A stretch of DNA of 64,000 nt from Hamadaea sp. (GTDB lineage: Bacteria > Actinomycetota > Actinomycetes > Mycobacteriales > Micromonosporaceae), in assembly GCF_013362815.1 (NCBI RefSeq), contig NZ_JABFVK010000001.1, positions 1 to 64,000 on the forward strand, written 5' to 3'. The notes under the pieces were generated by a model. That model worked only from the letters and a program-made list of their open reading frames with translations, did not search any database and was not told where the DNA came from. Below, piece after piece: positions 1 to 8,175 of the stretch (position 1 is its first letter; each line of letters begins with the position of its first letter). The translations under genes were made by a program, and so were the position numbers.

Positions 1-80
1 TGCTGACCTCACTCGAAAGCGAGATCCGCTACTTTGGCACTGGCTTTACAAGCACCCTGTTGAGTTCTCAAAGAACAAGC
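1..80 (-). other. 16S rRNA 5' leader (rRNA gene lies beyond the left edge)
   Basis: Read on the minus strand, this stretch carries the block CTTTGAGAACTCAACAG (complement of about 60-76) followed by GTGCTTG and AAGCCAGTGCCAA. I recognise these as the conserved precursor leader just upstream of 16S rRNA in actinomycetes, where they serve antitermination and RNase processing. The rRNA gene itself is not in the window. The leader sits downstream of two good promoters at 134-162 and 279-307 facing the same way. Confidence 0.85.
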
Positions 81-133
81 ACACACCGAACCTTAGTCCC
101 ACATTGTGGGACCCGGTTTGGGGCAACTCGTCT

Positions 134-162
134 AACTTACGCGGTCGAGTTCGCGGTGTCAA
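134..162 (-). promoter_or_regulatory. rRNA operon promoter, proximal
   Basis: On the minus strand a perfect -35 TTGACA (157-162) is followed after 17 bases by TAAGTT (134-139). This is the sigma-HrdB/SigA pattern of actinomycete rrn promoters. It lies about 60-70 bases upstream of the conserved 16S leader block. Confidence 0.8.
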
Positions 163-278
163 CCCGCCTCGCCCGATTCCCATAGAGACGCACACCACGA
201 ATCGTGATGCTTTGTTTCCAGGGGGATCCAGCAAACTTGGCTCGGAGGCAAGCTCCGCCGCTCCTTGCTGGCTTGACT

Positions 279-307
279 ACTTTAGCCGGTCAGATTCGCG
301 AAGTCAA
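279..307 (-). promoter_or_regulatory. rRNA operon promoter, distal
   Basis: On the minus strand TTGACT (302-307), a 17-base spacer and TAAAGT (279-284) form a second strong vegetative promoter 145 bases upstream of the first. Tandem promoters are normal for rrn operons. Confidence 0.75.
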
Positions 308-397
308 CCCCGCACCGCCCGGTTGTAGCCTGCCTCGCTCCGGCCTTCCGATCCGAGTGTTTCCGCATCGTTTGTCCGTTCCGCGCTGGCAGAGAGA

Positions 398-426
398 ACA
401 TTACGCAGACCCCGCAGGGACCGCAA
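398..426 (-). promoter_or_regulatory. possible third rRNA promoter
   Basis: TTGCGG (421-426), 17 bases, then TAATGT (398-403) on the minus strand. The -35 is weaker than in the two downstream promoters and abuts the end of fahA, so it may instead be chance. Confidence 0.3.
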
Positions 427-427
427 A

Positions 428-1561
428 TCAATTATCGCGAATCTTTCCCGCTACCGATCCGAGATCTACCCGCGAGCCGTTCGGGCCGGGGGCGTACGCG
501 CTGATCAGGACCTCATCGCCGTCCTCCAGGAAGGTCCGCTTCTCCCCCCGAATCTCTACGGGTTCGGCCCCGCCCCAGGTGAGTTCGAGGAACGAGCCGA
601 CCTGATCGCGCTCCGGACCCGACACCGTTCCCGAGGCGAACAAGTCCCCCGTACGCAGACTGGCGCCGTTGCTCGTGAGATGGGCCAACTGCTGGGCCGG
701 AGTCCAGTACATCGAGGCGAACGGCGGCCGGCTGACCTCCACCCCGTTCCAGGTGACCGTCATCCGGAGGTCGAGCCCGAGGTGCGGGGAGTCCGCGAGA
801 TGCTCCACCACCGCGGGATCCTGTGTCGGTGCGGCGACCCAGGCGTCGTCCAAGGCGGCGAGCGGCGTGATCCAGGCCGACACAGACGTCGCAAAGGATT
901 TGCCCAGGAACGGTCCCAAGGGTTGGTACTCGAACGCCTGGATGTCCCGGGCCGACCAGTCGTTGACCAGCACCACTCCGAAGACATGCTGCGCGAAGTC
1001 ACCGGGCGGCACCGGTCGGCCGAGCGCGGAGGGCGTACCCACGACGAAGCCGACTTCGGCCTCGATGTCCAGGCGGCGACAGGGCCCGGCGACACCGGGG
1101 GAGAGCAGACCCGACGGCCGCGTTATCTCCGTCCCCGACACCACCACGGTGCCGGCCCGACCGTGATAGCCGATCGGCAGGTGCCGCCAGTTCGGCAGGA
1201 CCGGCGGCTGGCCCGGGCGGAAGATCTGCCCGACGTTCGAGGCGTGATGTTCGGAGGAGTAGAAGTCGACGTAGTCGGCGACCTCGAACGGCAGCACCAG
1301 TTCTACTTCGCTCAACGGGACCAGGAGTTCTGCGAGCGCAGGACTGCTCACCAAGTCCAGCAGCTCTCGGCGTACCCGTTGCCAGACATCTGGACCCGCG
1401 GCCAGGAAGTTCTGGAGGTTGGGCGCGAGCAGCGCGGCGCCGGCGGAGATCGACCCGCGCGTCTCCGCGGCGTGGAGATCGATCAGGTGGTCGCCCCAGC
1501 GAGCCGCGCACCGGGTCTCGCCGGCCCGCAGGAAGACGCCGTAAGGCAGATGGTCGAGCAC
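428..1561 (-). CDS. fahA: fumarylacetoacetase
   Basis: Hydrolyses 4-fumarylacetoacetate to fumarate and acetoacetate, the last step of tyrosine/homogentisate degradation. The 377-residue protein has the FAH family hallmarks: YVDFYSSEHHASNVG with metal ligand D99 and catalytic H106, the acidic pair E167/E169 in RLDIEAEVGF, NDWSARDIQ with D201, and K221 in LGPFLGKSF. Length suits the stand-alone bacterial enzyme. The start is GTG at 1559-1561, five bases behind a GGAGG; it follows the 1578-2429 gene by 16 bases, so the two are likely one transcript, divergent from hmgA. The stop lies about 120 bases upstream of the distal rRNA promoter. Confidence 0.95.
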   Translation of the reverse strand: MLDHLPYGVFLRAGETRCAARWGDHLIDLHAAETRGSISAGAALLAPNLQNFLAAGPDVWQRVRRELLDLVSSPALAELLVPLSEVELVLPFEVADYVDFYSSEHHASNVGQIFRPGQPPVLPNWRHLPIGYHGRAGTVVVSGTEITRPSGLLSPGVAGPCRRLDIEAEVGFVVGTPSALGRPVPPGDFAQHVFGVVLVNDWSARDIQAFEYQPLGPFLGKSFATSVSAWITPLAALDDAWVAAPTQDPAVVEHLADSPHLGLDLRMTVTWNGVEVSRPPFASMYWTPAQQLAHLTSNGASLRTGDLFASGTVSGPERDQVGSFLELTWGGAEPVEIRGEKRTFLEDGDEVLISAYAPGPNGSRVDLGSVAGKIRDN

Positions 1562-1577
1562 TGACCCTCCCGGGTGA

Positions 1578-2429
1578 CTAACCGAACAAACCGAGCTGGA
1601 CCAGGTCTTCCAGCGGCTCGGCGATCGAACAGGTGCCGTAGCCGACCCACAGCGGGCGCTCGGTCTGACGGCGGGTACGCGCCGCCTCCATCAAGGTCAA
1701 CGGCTGAGTTGTGCCGATCACTGCCGCGACATCCGCGACCTCGGCGCCTTCGGCGGCCGCACAGGCCCCGGCCAGCACGTTGAGGAAGCCGTGATGCACG
1801 AAGCCGGTCTCCGGATCGGTATGCCGCACGGCGTGATGGAGCCCGGCGGTGAGCTTGAACGGCAGCGCGCGGTCCCGGCAGGCGCAGATGACCGCGGCGA
1901 GTTCCATGGGAGTGGGGAACAGTTCGGCGGCCAGGCCTCCCGTGCGGAACTTGGCCGCGATCGATTGACCGGCGGCGCGAGCCTCGGCCACGACGTCGAG
2001 CGCGCCAAGCAGTCCCCAAGTCAGGGGGATCTCGGCGTAGCCGGGCAGGGCATGGTCGGCGAGCAGGGTGAGCAGCGCTCTCAGCCCCGGCAGCGGGTCC
2101 TCACCACGCTTGCCGACGGCCGCCTCGACCTGCTGGACCGGCATCCTGGGATCGATCCCCGTCAGGGTCGCCGACAGCTGGGGGAGCGGCTGGTCACCGA
2201 TGACGCCGATCGCGATCTGCTCGTCCGGTCGCAGTTGCGCGGCGGCTTCCTTCACCCCGGAGGCCGGCAGGAGGAGGACGCCGACGAGCTCGGCGTACCA
2301 GGCGGAGCGGTGCTCTCGATGCCCGGCGAACGCCTGCGGCAAGGTCGCGTTGCCCGGCGGGAACACGGCGGCATCATCCAGCAGCCGCTTCAGGAGCGGT
2401 GGGACCGGTGCGCTCGCCGCCGTTGACAT
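1578..2429 (-). CDS. conserved hypothetical protein of the homogentisate cluster
   Basis: A 283-residue soluble protein without signal peptide or membrane segment. Near the N-terminus it has LLDDAAVFPPGNA, a phrase I associate with uncharacterised actinobacterial proteins encoded next to hmgA/fahA. I see no catalytic motif that I can name. It is the first gene of the minus-strand unit with fahA and shares a 95-base divergent control region with hmgA, so a role in tyrosine or phenylacetate-type aromatic catabolism is inferred from position only. The ATG at 2427-2429 has no clear Shine-Dalgarno, so a leaderless mRNA is possible. Confidence 0.75.
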   Translation of the reverse strand: MSTAASAPVPPLLKRLLDDAAVFPPGNATLPQAFAGHREHRSAWYAELVGVLLLPASGVKEAAAQLRPDEQIAIGVIGDQPLPQLSATLTGIDPRMPVQQVEAAVGKRGEDPLPGLRALLTLLADHALPGYAEIPLTWGLLGALDVVAEARAAGQSIAAKFRTGGLAAELFPTPMELAAVICACRDRALPFKLTAGLHHAVRHTDPETGFVHHGFLNVLAGACAAAEGAEVADVAAVIGTTQPLTLMEAARTRRQTERPLWVGYGTCSIAEPLEDLVQLGLFG

Positions 2430-2460
2430 GATCAGGCAATCTAGCGGATGCTTTGCGGAG

Positions 2461-2486
2461 CGGACAAGTCTGTCCGATAATCGGAC
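2461..2486. promoter_or_regulatory. candidate operator for the hmgA/fahA divergent promoters
   Basis: Three copies of one half-site overlap here: CGGACA (2461-2466), TGTCCG (2471-2476) and ATCGGAC (2480-2486). They form two interlocked inverted repeats: CGGACA/TGTCCG with a 4-base gap, and GTCCGAT/ATCGGAC with a 1-base centre. The site lies centrally between two divergent catabolic units, as expected for a pathway-specific regulator. The regulator is not encoded in the window. Confidence 0.5.
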
Positions 2487-2524
2487 GATCGAGTATGCAC
2501 AGCGGGCAATCTTGGGAGGTCACG

Positions 2525-3715
2525 ATGCCGTACTACCGGAGCGTCGGGGAGATCCCGCGTAAGCGGCACACCCAGTTCCGCCAACCGGACGGCAGCCTCT
2601 ACGCCGAGGAGCTCATGGGTCAGGAGGGCTTCTCCTCCGACTCGTCGCTCCTCTACCACCAGTACCTTCCGACGGCCATCGTCGCGGCGGAGGCGTACGA
2701 CCCGCCCGGGTGGAGCCGCGTGCCGAATCGGCCGCTCAAGCCTCGCCACCTGCAGACGCACAAACTGGAGGTCGGCGGCGCGGACGCGGTCACCGGCCGG
2801 CAGCACCTGCTCGCCAACGACGACGTACGCATTTCCTACGTGGTCGCCGACACCCCGTCCCCGCTGTACCGCAACGCGGTCGGCGACGAGTGCCTCTACA
2901 TCGAAGCCGGGCGGGCCGTCTTCGAGACCTCGTTCGGGCTGCTCGAAGCGGGCGAGGGTGACTACGTCATCATCCCCACCTCGGTGATCTACCGGGTGGT
3001 CCCGATCGGCACGCCGGTACGCATCCTCGCCATCGAGGCGACCGGCCACATCGGCCCCCCGAAGCGGTACCTCTCCGTCCGCGGTCAGTTCCTCGAGCAC
3101 TCGCCGTACTGCGAACGTGACGTCCGAGGGCCGTCTTCGCCGCTGTTCGTCGAGGGCACCGACGTCGAAGTGCTGGTCCAGCATCGGCGCGGTTGGACGA
3201 AGTTCACGTACGCCAATCACCCGTTCGACGTCGTCGGATGGGACGGCCACCTCTACCCGTGGGCCTTCTCCATCCACGACTTCGAACCGATCACCGGCCG
3301 CATCCACCAGCCGCCGCCCGTCCACCAGACGTTCCAAGGACCGAACTTCGTGATCTGCTCGTTCGTCCCGCGCAAAGTCGACTACCACCCGCTGGCCATC
3401 CCGGTGCCGTACAACCACCACAACGTGGACTCCGACGAGATGCTCTTCTACACCGGCGGGAACTACGAGGCTCGGCGCGGCTCCGGCATCGAGCAGGGCT
3501 CCATCTCGTTGCACCCGTCCGGGTTCACTCACGGGCCCCAGCCCGGCGCGCCCGAACGTGCGATCGGCGCGGACTACTTCGACGAGTTGGCCGTCATGGT
3601 GGACACCTTCCGGCCGCTCGACCTCTGCGATGCCGGGCTCTCCTGTGAGGACAGCGCGTACGCGTGGACCTGGGCTCGGCGTACCGGTCCGGCTCGGCCG
3701 GACGGCGCGGGGTAG
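2525..3715 (+). CDS. hmgA: homogentisate 1,2-dioxygenase
   Basis: Non-haem iron enzyme that opens homogentisate to maleylacetoacetate. The 396-residue product starts MPYYRSVGEIPRKRHTQFR and keeps the family features: HDFEPITGRIHQPPPVHQTF, then YNHHNVDSDEMLFYTGG and a final HPSGFTHGP that supply the iron-binding His/Glu set. The ATG at 2525 is chosen because GGGAGG precedes it by 5 bases. The open frame extends upstream to 2453, but that part overlaps the operator region. Length is a little under the 430-450 of eukaryotic enzymes and normal for actinobacteria. The hpd gene that feeds it is not in this window. Confidence 0.95.
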   Translation: MPYYRSVGEIPRKRHTQFRQPDGSLYAEELMGQEGFSSDSSLLYHQYLPTAIVAAEAYDPPGWSRVPNRPLKPRHLQTHKLEVGGADAVTGRQHLLANDDVRISYVVADTPSPLYRNAVGDECLYIEAGRAVFETSFGLLEAGEGDYVIIPTSVIYRVVPIGTPVRILAIEATGHIGPPKRYLSVRGQFLEHSPYCERDVRGPSSPLFVEGTDVEVLVQHRRGWTKFTYANHPFDVVGWDGHLYPWAFSIHDFEPITGRIHQPPPVHQTFQGPNFVICSFVPRKVDYHPLAIPVPYNHHNVDSDEMLFYTGGNYEARRGSGIEQGSISLHPSGFTHGPQPGAPERAIGADYFDELAVMVDTFRPLDLCDAGLSCEDSAYAWTWARRTGPARPDGAG

Positions 3716-3955
3716 CTCCGCGCGGGGGGCGCACGCACGCGTTTTCCGGGGACGCGCACGCGTTATCGGGCAAGGCGCGGAGGGAGCGCTGGGACGGCGC
3801 ACGCGTTTTCCGGGGATAACGCGCTATACGGCGCGGCGGAAGGGACTTTATCCCGGATAACGCGCCCGGACCGGGTGCCAGACCCCCGCGCCAGATCCGG
3901 GTACCAGACCCGAGTGCCGGACCCGAGCGCCCGACCGCGCGCAAGAGCGGGCGCG
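3716..3955. repeat. intergenic palindrome and degenerate repeat cluster between hmgA and ispF
   Basis: No gene. This 240-base gap between convergent genes holds several copies of a half-site related to CGCGTTATCC / GGATAACGCG: 3802-3823 (arms CGCGTTTTCC and GGATAACGCG), a half copy at 3759-3767, and TTATCC-C-GGATAA inside 3848-3865. Behind them, about 3866-3935, runs a degenerate tandem repeat of roughly 14 bases with cores like GGGTGCCAGACC and GGGTACCAGACC. The 18-base stretch at 3848-3865 recurs exactly at 25084-25101, also between convergent genes. Confidence 0.7.
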
Positions 3956-4462
3956 CTAGCGCGGCCAGCCGAGCCCGGTGCCGACGGAAGGCGTAAGGGG
4001 CGCAGAAGTCAGGAGCGCAACCGCGACGGCGGCCAACCCCTCGCCACGTCCGGTGAAGCCGAGTCCGTCAGTGGTGGCGCCGGAGAGCGTAATCGGCGCA
4101 CCGGCCGCTTCGGACAGCACCTTCTCCGCCTCCGCTCGGCGCTTGCCGATCCGCGGCGCGACCCCTACGACCTGGACGGATACGTTGCCGATCTCGAAAC
4201 CGGCCGCCCGCACCAGCCGCGCGGCTTCGGCGAGCAAGGTGACGCCGGAGGCGCCCCGGAACTCAGGCCGGTCGACGCCGAAGTTCGCGCCGAGATCGCC
4301 GAGCCCGGCTGCGGTGAACAGCGCGTTGCAGGCCGCATGGGCGGCGACGTCGCCGTCGGAGTGACCGTCAAGTCCGCGCTCGCCCGGCCAGAGCAGCCCG
4401 GCGACCCAGCACTCGCGGTCTTCGCCGAAGGCGTGGATGTCGGTGCCGATGCCGACTCTCAC
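3956..4462 (-). CDS. ispF: 2-C-methyl-D-erythritol 2,4-cyclodiphosphate synthase
   Basis: Fifth step of the MEP isoprenoid pathway: cyclises CDP-ME 2-phosphate and releases CMP. The 168-residue product has the metal site D8, H10 (GTDIHAF) and H42 ([11 protein letters not shown]) and the conserved [11 protein letters not shown] near the end. The GTG start overlaps the ispD stop by four bases (GTGA) and is preceded by GGAGGAG, so the two are translationally coupled. Confidence 0.96.
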   Translation of the reverse strand: MRVGIGTDIHAFGEDRECWVAGLLWPGERGLDGHSDGDVAAHAACNALFTAAGLGDLGANFGVDRPEFRGASGVTLLAEAARLVRAAGFEIGNVSVQVVGVAPRIGKRRAEAEKVLSEAAGAPITLSGATTDGLGFTGRGEGLAAVAVALLTSAPLTPSVGTGLGWPR

Positions 4463-5187
4463 CGGATCTCCTCCCCGGCGGCCGCCAACAGGGCTTCGGC
4501 GATGATCAGGTCGACCGGGCGAGTGATCTTGAGGGCCGACTCCGACCCCGGTACGCAGTGCACCGGCAGGCCGAGTCGCTCCACCATCCCGGCATCGTCG
4601 GTATGCTCACCGCCCGCCTCGGCGTGGGCCTTGACCAGCACCTCACGGCGGAAACCCTGCGGAGTCTGGACGGCTCGCAGCTCACTGCGGTCGACGGTGG
4701 CGACGACGTCGTCGGACGGGCCGACACGCTTGATCGTGTCGACGACCGGCAGTACCGGGATGACCGCTCCGTGGCCGGCGCGTACGGCCGTGATGACCGA
4801 CTCGACCAGCTCCGGTGGAGTGAGCGACCGGGCGGCGTCGTGCACGAGCACGATCTCGATCCCGTCGGGGACCACTGCCAGCGCTTGCGCGACCGATTCC
4901 TGTCGGCTGGCCCCGCCGGCCACCACGAGGACCTCGGCGTCGACCCCGGCCAGCAGCTCCCGGACTTCGCGGAGAAGCTGTGGGGGAGCGGCGACGACGA
5001 TCAGCCCGACCGACGGCGCGGCCGCGGCGCGCTTGACCGCGTGGGCGAGCAGCGACTCCCCGCGTAGCTCACGGAGAGCCTTGGGGACCTCGCCGCCGAG
5101 CCGGACCCCGGCGCCCGCGGCGGGCACAAGAACCGCGGCATCACCACGAGGTGTGGCGATGCCGCGGTCAACGAGATTCTCGATCAC
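4459..5187 (-). CDS. ispD: 2-C-methyl-D-erythritol 4-phosphate cytidylyltransferase
   Basis: Makes CDP-ME from MEP and CTP. The 242-residue product starts at a GTG 8 bases after the carD stop. Near the N-terminus [20 protein letters not shown] is the nucleotide-binding loop with the conserved Arg and Lys. [14 protein letters not shown] and [10 protein letters not shown] follow as in the GT-A-like cytidylyltransferases. No clear Shine-Dalgarno precedes the GTG, so translation is probably coupled to carD. Order carD-ispD-ispF is the standard actinobacterial one. Confidence 0.94.
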   Translation of the reverse strand: MIENLVDRGIATPRGDAAVLVPAAGAGVRLGGEVPKALRELRGESLLAHAVKRAAAAPSVGLIVVAAPPQLLREVRELLAGVDAEVLVVAGGASRQESVAQALAVVPDGIEIVLVHDAARSLTPPELVESVITAVRAGHGAVIPVLPVVDTIKRVGPSDDVVATVDRSELRAVQTPQGFRREVLVKAHAEAGGEHTDDAGMVERLGLPVHCVPGSESALKITRPVDLIIAEALLAAAGEEIR

Positions 5188-5194
5188 GGGGGTG

Positions 5195-5680
5195 TTATGC
5201 CTCGTGCAGCACCTTGTCGAGCAGAACCTCGGCCTCGTCCTTGGTGCTCCGCTCGGCGAGGGCCACCTCGCCGACGAGGATGTCGCGAGCCTTCGCAAGC
5301 ATGCGCTTCTCTCCAGCCGAGAGACCACGCTCGCGCTCGCGCCGCCAGAGGTCTCGCACGACCTCGGCGACCTTGAGGGGATTGCCGGAGGCCAGCTTCT
5401 CCAGGTTCGCCTTGTAACGCCGCGACCAGTTGGTCGGCTCCTCGGTGTGCGGAGCTCGCAGGACATCGAAGACCTTGGTAAGGCCCTCTTCTCCGACGAC
5501 TTCGCGCACGCCGACGATCTCGGCGTTCTCAGCGGGGACACGCACCGTCAGATCGCCTTGAGCGACACGAAGGACGAGGTACTGCTTTTCCTCACCCTTG
5601 ATGATGCGAGTCTCGATAGCCTCGATGAGTGCGGCCCCGTGGTGGGGGTAGACAACGGTCTCGCCGACACTGAAAACCAT
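5195..5680 (-). CDS. carD: CarD/CdnL-type RNA polymerase-binding transcription factor
   Basis: Essential global regulator that binds the RNA polymerase beta subunit and stabilises open complexes, notably at rRNA promoters. The 161 residues comprise the N-terminal RNAP-interacting Tudor-like domain ([23 protein letters not shown]) and a helical DNA-binding C-terminal domain. W85 in [14 protein letters not shown] corresponds to the tryptophan that wedges into the promoter minor groove in the mycobacterial protein. It heads the operon with ispD and ispF. Confidence 0.95.
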   Translation of the reverse strand: MVFSVGETVVYPHHGAALIEAIETRIIKGEEKQYLVLRVAQGDLTVRVPAENAEIVGVREVVGEEGLTKVFDVLRAPHTEEPTNWSRRYKANLEKLASGNPLKVAEVVRDLWRRERERGLSAGEKRMLAKARDILVGEVALAERSTKDEAEVLLDKVLHEA

Positions 5681-5984
5681 AGGTACGAAACCCCTTTCGC
5701 TGTGTCTAGGGTAACACGGCTCCGCACCGATGTCCCACCCTGCGTCTCACCGTTAGCGCAGCTCACAGCGCCTGTAATAGTGAGCACTCCGGCTTGCGGG
5801 ATCAGCGGAGAAGGGGCATGACGACCGGTTTAGGTGGGTATCCCAAGGATGCCAGAGGAGCCGTTGGTGACGGAGAGTGCCGGGTAGTTGACCGAAAGTC
5901 CCAAACGTCGACGCAAAGAACGTCTGGCGCTCCGCGTCCCGCAGCGGCACACTGAAAGCCACCATGCAGGAGGAGTCCGGGGCG
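5681..5984. other. intergenic control region between carD and a membrane protein gene
   Basis: No gene seen in these 304 bases. On the minus strand a possible carD promoter is GGGACA, 17 bases, TACCCT, ending about 30 bases before the carD start. It is only a weak match. The + side holds the GGAGGAG ribosome binding site (5969-5975) used by the next gene. Confidence 0.4.
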
Positions 5985-6455
5985 ATGGGCACGCTGGGGA
6001 ACGGGCTTCCCGACCTTCCGCCCGAATGGGGCGAGGTCGTGATCCCGGACGATCCGGCAGAACTCGATGAAGAGGCCGAGATCGTCCGCCGCGAGCTGCG
6101 CCGTGCCGCTCGCCGGGCCCGCCGGGCCGAGCGGATGCGAGTCTGGCGTCGCCGCCTGCGCCTGCCGGAGCAGATCGACGACCCCGACGAGCCGTCCGCG
6201 CTGCTCCCCCTGCTGATCCTGGCCATCGCCGTGCTGATCACCCTGGTCGGTCTCATCGCGGTCACCTGGAGCGGAGTGATGTCGCCCCGGGACAACCCCA
6301 CGCCGATGCCGTCCACCAGCATCCCGCCGACCGAGCGCACGATCGTGACGGCGACCGCCACGGTCGTCTCCACCGGCTCGGGCGCGCCCAGCTTCTCGAC
6401 CGTCCCGACCAGTTCTACCGGTACGCCGGTCAGCCCCCGCCCGAGCGCCTCGTGA
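5985..6455 (+). CDS. single-pass membrane protein, function unknown
   Basis: A 156-residue protein in three parts. An acidic then strongly basic N-terminal region (RRELRRAARRARRAERMRV) looks cytoplasmic. One membrane helix at about residues 75-100 (LLPLLILAIAVLITLVGLIAV) follows, then a Thr/Ser/Pro-rich outer tail of about 50 residues. The start at 5985 sits 9 bases behind GGAGGAG; an in-frame ATG at 5964 lies before that site and has none of its own. The stop overlaps the next gene by four bases (GTGA). I recognise no family. Confidence 0.7.
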   Translation: MGTLGNGLPDLPPEWGEVVIPDDPAELDEEAEIVRRELRRAARRARRAERMRVWRRRLRLPEQIDDPDEPSALLPLLILAIAVLITLVGLIAVTWSGVMSPRDNPTPMPSTSIPPTERTIVTATATVVSTGSGAPSFSTVPTSSTGTPVSPRPSAS

Positions 6456-7114
6456 GCCGGGGGAGTGCCGTCCGGCGCGCGTCGGCGCTGCTGCGGTGCT
6501 GCCATCCCGCTCCGGTCGCGGCGGTCACCATCCTGAGTGGTCTCATCGCGTACGCCGTCGGCCACCACACCTCCGGAGTGTTCCTCGTCGCCGGAGTGAT
6601 CGGGACGAGTCAGCTGGCCGTGGGCTGGGCGAACGACGCGATCGACGCCGACCGGGACCGGGCGGTACGCCGAGCCGACAAGCCCCTGGCCCTCGAATGG
6701 CCCCAGGGCCGGCCCTGGGTGGCGACCGCAGCTTTGCTGGCTTCGCTCGCCATGATCACGCTCGCCGTCGTCGCGACTCGGCCGCTGGCCGCCGGCGCGG
6801 CCGTCGCCGGGCTGGTCAGCGCCCAGCTCTACAACTGGCCACTCAAGGGCACCGTGTTCTCGATCGTGCCCTACCTGGTCTCGTTCGCGGCGATACCGAC
6901 GTTCATCATCGCGGCCGTCCCGGCTTCCCCGCCGGGGCACTTGGTGGTCGCCGCGGCCTGCTTCGGCGGGGCGGCGCATCTGCTCAACGCAGTCCCGGAT
7001 CTGGCCATGGACGACGCGACCGGCGTACGCGGTCTGCCGCAGCGGCTCGGCGCGTCCCGCGCCCGCGCCGGCGGTGCCATCCTCACTGGCCTCGCCGTAT
7101 TCGCACTCCTCTAA
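6452..7114 (+). CDS. UbiA-family prenyltransferase, apparently short at the C-terminus
   Basis: Integral membrane protein of the UbiA superfamily, which joins isoprenoid diphosphates to aromatic or sugar acceptors. Both Asp-rich motifs are present: NDAIDADRDRAVRRADKPL near residues 54-72 and DLAMDDATGVRGLPQRLG near 180-197. The 220-residue product ends after only one helix beyond the second motif, whereas relatives are usually 280-300 residues with nine helices. The TAA at 7112-7114 is followed in frame by non-hydrophobic codons, so a 3' loss is possible. The substrate cannot be told. It overlaps the preceding membrane protein gene. Confidence 0.75.
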   Translation: MSRGSAVRRASALLRCCHPAPVAAVTILSGLIAYAVGHHTSGVFLVAGVIGTSQLAVGWANDAIDADRDRAVRRADKPLALEWPQGRPWVATAALLASLAMITLAVVATRPLAAGAAVAGLVSAQLYNWPLKGTVFSIVPYLVSFAAIPTFIIAAVPASPPGHLVVAAACFGGAAHLLNAVPDLAMDDATGVRGLPQRLGASRARAGGAILTGLAVFALL

Positions 7115-7251
7115 GCCAGCGCCGCCGGATGGGCGGGTCGGCGAAGGGAGCCGATCTCCGCCAACTAGTCTGTCGAAGGAATGCGCCCGCCAGCCGGCCC
7201 ACGCCGGTGCCGCCGGAGCGCACAGACTTCCTGGGTCTGAGGAGGACCGAC

Positions 7252-8061
7252 GTGACGCGCGTGAAGAGCACGGGCCGGGTCATCGCGCTCGCCGCCCTGG
7301 CCGCGGCGACCACCGCCCTGGGCGCGTGCAGCGCCGGACAGATCACGCAGACGGCGTACATGGCGCCCGCGGTGCCTGGCGTGAACCAGTCGTTCACCGT
7401 GACCAGCACCGACCCGACGCAGCAGGGTGGCAGCATCTCGCTCCGCGACCTCGCCGTCGTCTACGACACCAACAAGGGGTACGCCAAGGGCGGCTCGGCC
7501 CAGCTCCAGGTGGGCATCTTCAACGACACGCCCCAGCCGCTGAAGGTCGCCGTGACCGCGCCGGGTGCGGCGTCGTCGGTGACCGTCGGCAGCGCGGGCG
7601 CGTCCGCCCAGCCGAGCAAGTCCCCGTCGGCCTCGCCCTCGGCCACCGGCTCGGCCAGCCCCAGCGCGAAGGTCTCCGGCTCGGCGAGCCCCAGCGCCAC
7701 GGCGACACCGAGTCCCTCGGAGAGCAGCGCCGCGGCGAGCGGACCGGCCACCTTCACCATCCCGTCCGGCAGCTACCTCTCCTTCGGCCAGGGCGAAGGC
7801 CAGGCGCTCACGCTTCAGGGCCTGACCGAGGCGCTCAAACCGGGCGACCTGGTACGCAGCGTCAACTTCCAGTTCACGGTCGGCTCGAACCTCCAGCTCA
7901 CCCAGGCTCCGGCGTCTCCGGCACCGGAGACCAACCCGGAGCTTCGCCCGCGCGAGTCCTGCGTCTTCGCCGACAACCAGGCGATCTGCCGGGTTCCACT
8001 GTCGAACCCGCTCTCGCCGCAGCCCCGGACGTCTCCCGAGGTCAAGCAGGAGCACGAGTAA
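7252..8061 (+). CDS. LpqE-like secreted lipoprotein
   Basis: Starts at GTG 7252, seven bases after GAGGAGG. The 269-residue protein has a basic n-region, a hydrophobic segment and lipobox LGAC, so it should be an outer-face membrane lipoprotein. A beta-rich domain (residues 40-115) is split from a second one (about 165-225) by a low-complexity Ser/Ala/Pro linker (SPSASPSATGSASPSAK). Its place between carD and radA matches M. tuberculosis lpqE (Rv3584), and the beta domain resembles the DUF461/PCuAC-like group. Metal binding is not demonstrable from the sequence. Confidence 0.75.
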   Translation: MTRVKSTGRVIALAALAAATTALGACSAGQITQTAYMAPAVPGVNQSFTVTSTDPTQQGGSISLRDLAVVYDTNKGYAKGGSAQLQVGIFNDTPQPLKVAVTAPGAASSVTVGSAGASAQPSKSPSASPSATGSASPSAKVSGSASPSATATPSPSESSAAASGPATFTIPSGSYLSFGQGEGQALTLQGLTEALKPGDLVRSVNFQFTVGSNLQLTQAPASPAPETNPELRPRESCVFADNQAICRVPLSNPLSPQPRTSPEVKQEHE

Positions 8062-8073
8062 CAGACAGTCGCG

Positions 8074-8147
8074 AAACGCGGGCAGGCCAATTCGCCGGGG
8101 AAGCTCTCGGCTGAGCCGCCAGGAGTGCGGTCAGCCTGCCCGCGTTT
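8074..8147 (+). terminator. inverted repeat after the LpqE-like gene
   Basis: Perfect 14-base arms, AAACGCGGGCAGGC at 8074-8087 and its complement at 8134-8147, enclose 46 bases just after the stop codon and end in a short T run. It is probably a terminator ahead of radA. Confidence 0.6.
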
Positions 8148-8175
8148 GTCGTAAGGGGACGCTACGGTTCTCGAC

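Noticed and set aside
3875-5821. 648-codon open frame on the + strand opposite ispF, ispD and carD
   Set aside because: Shadow of three well-identified genes; composition is typical of high-GC antisense translation.
5753-6979. 408-codon minus-strand frame opposite the membrane and UbiA genes
   Set aside because: No motif or ribosome site, and the + strand genes have membrane helices, Asp motifs and coupled starts.
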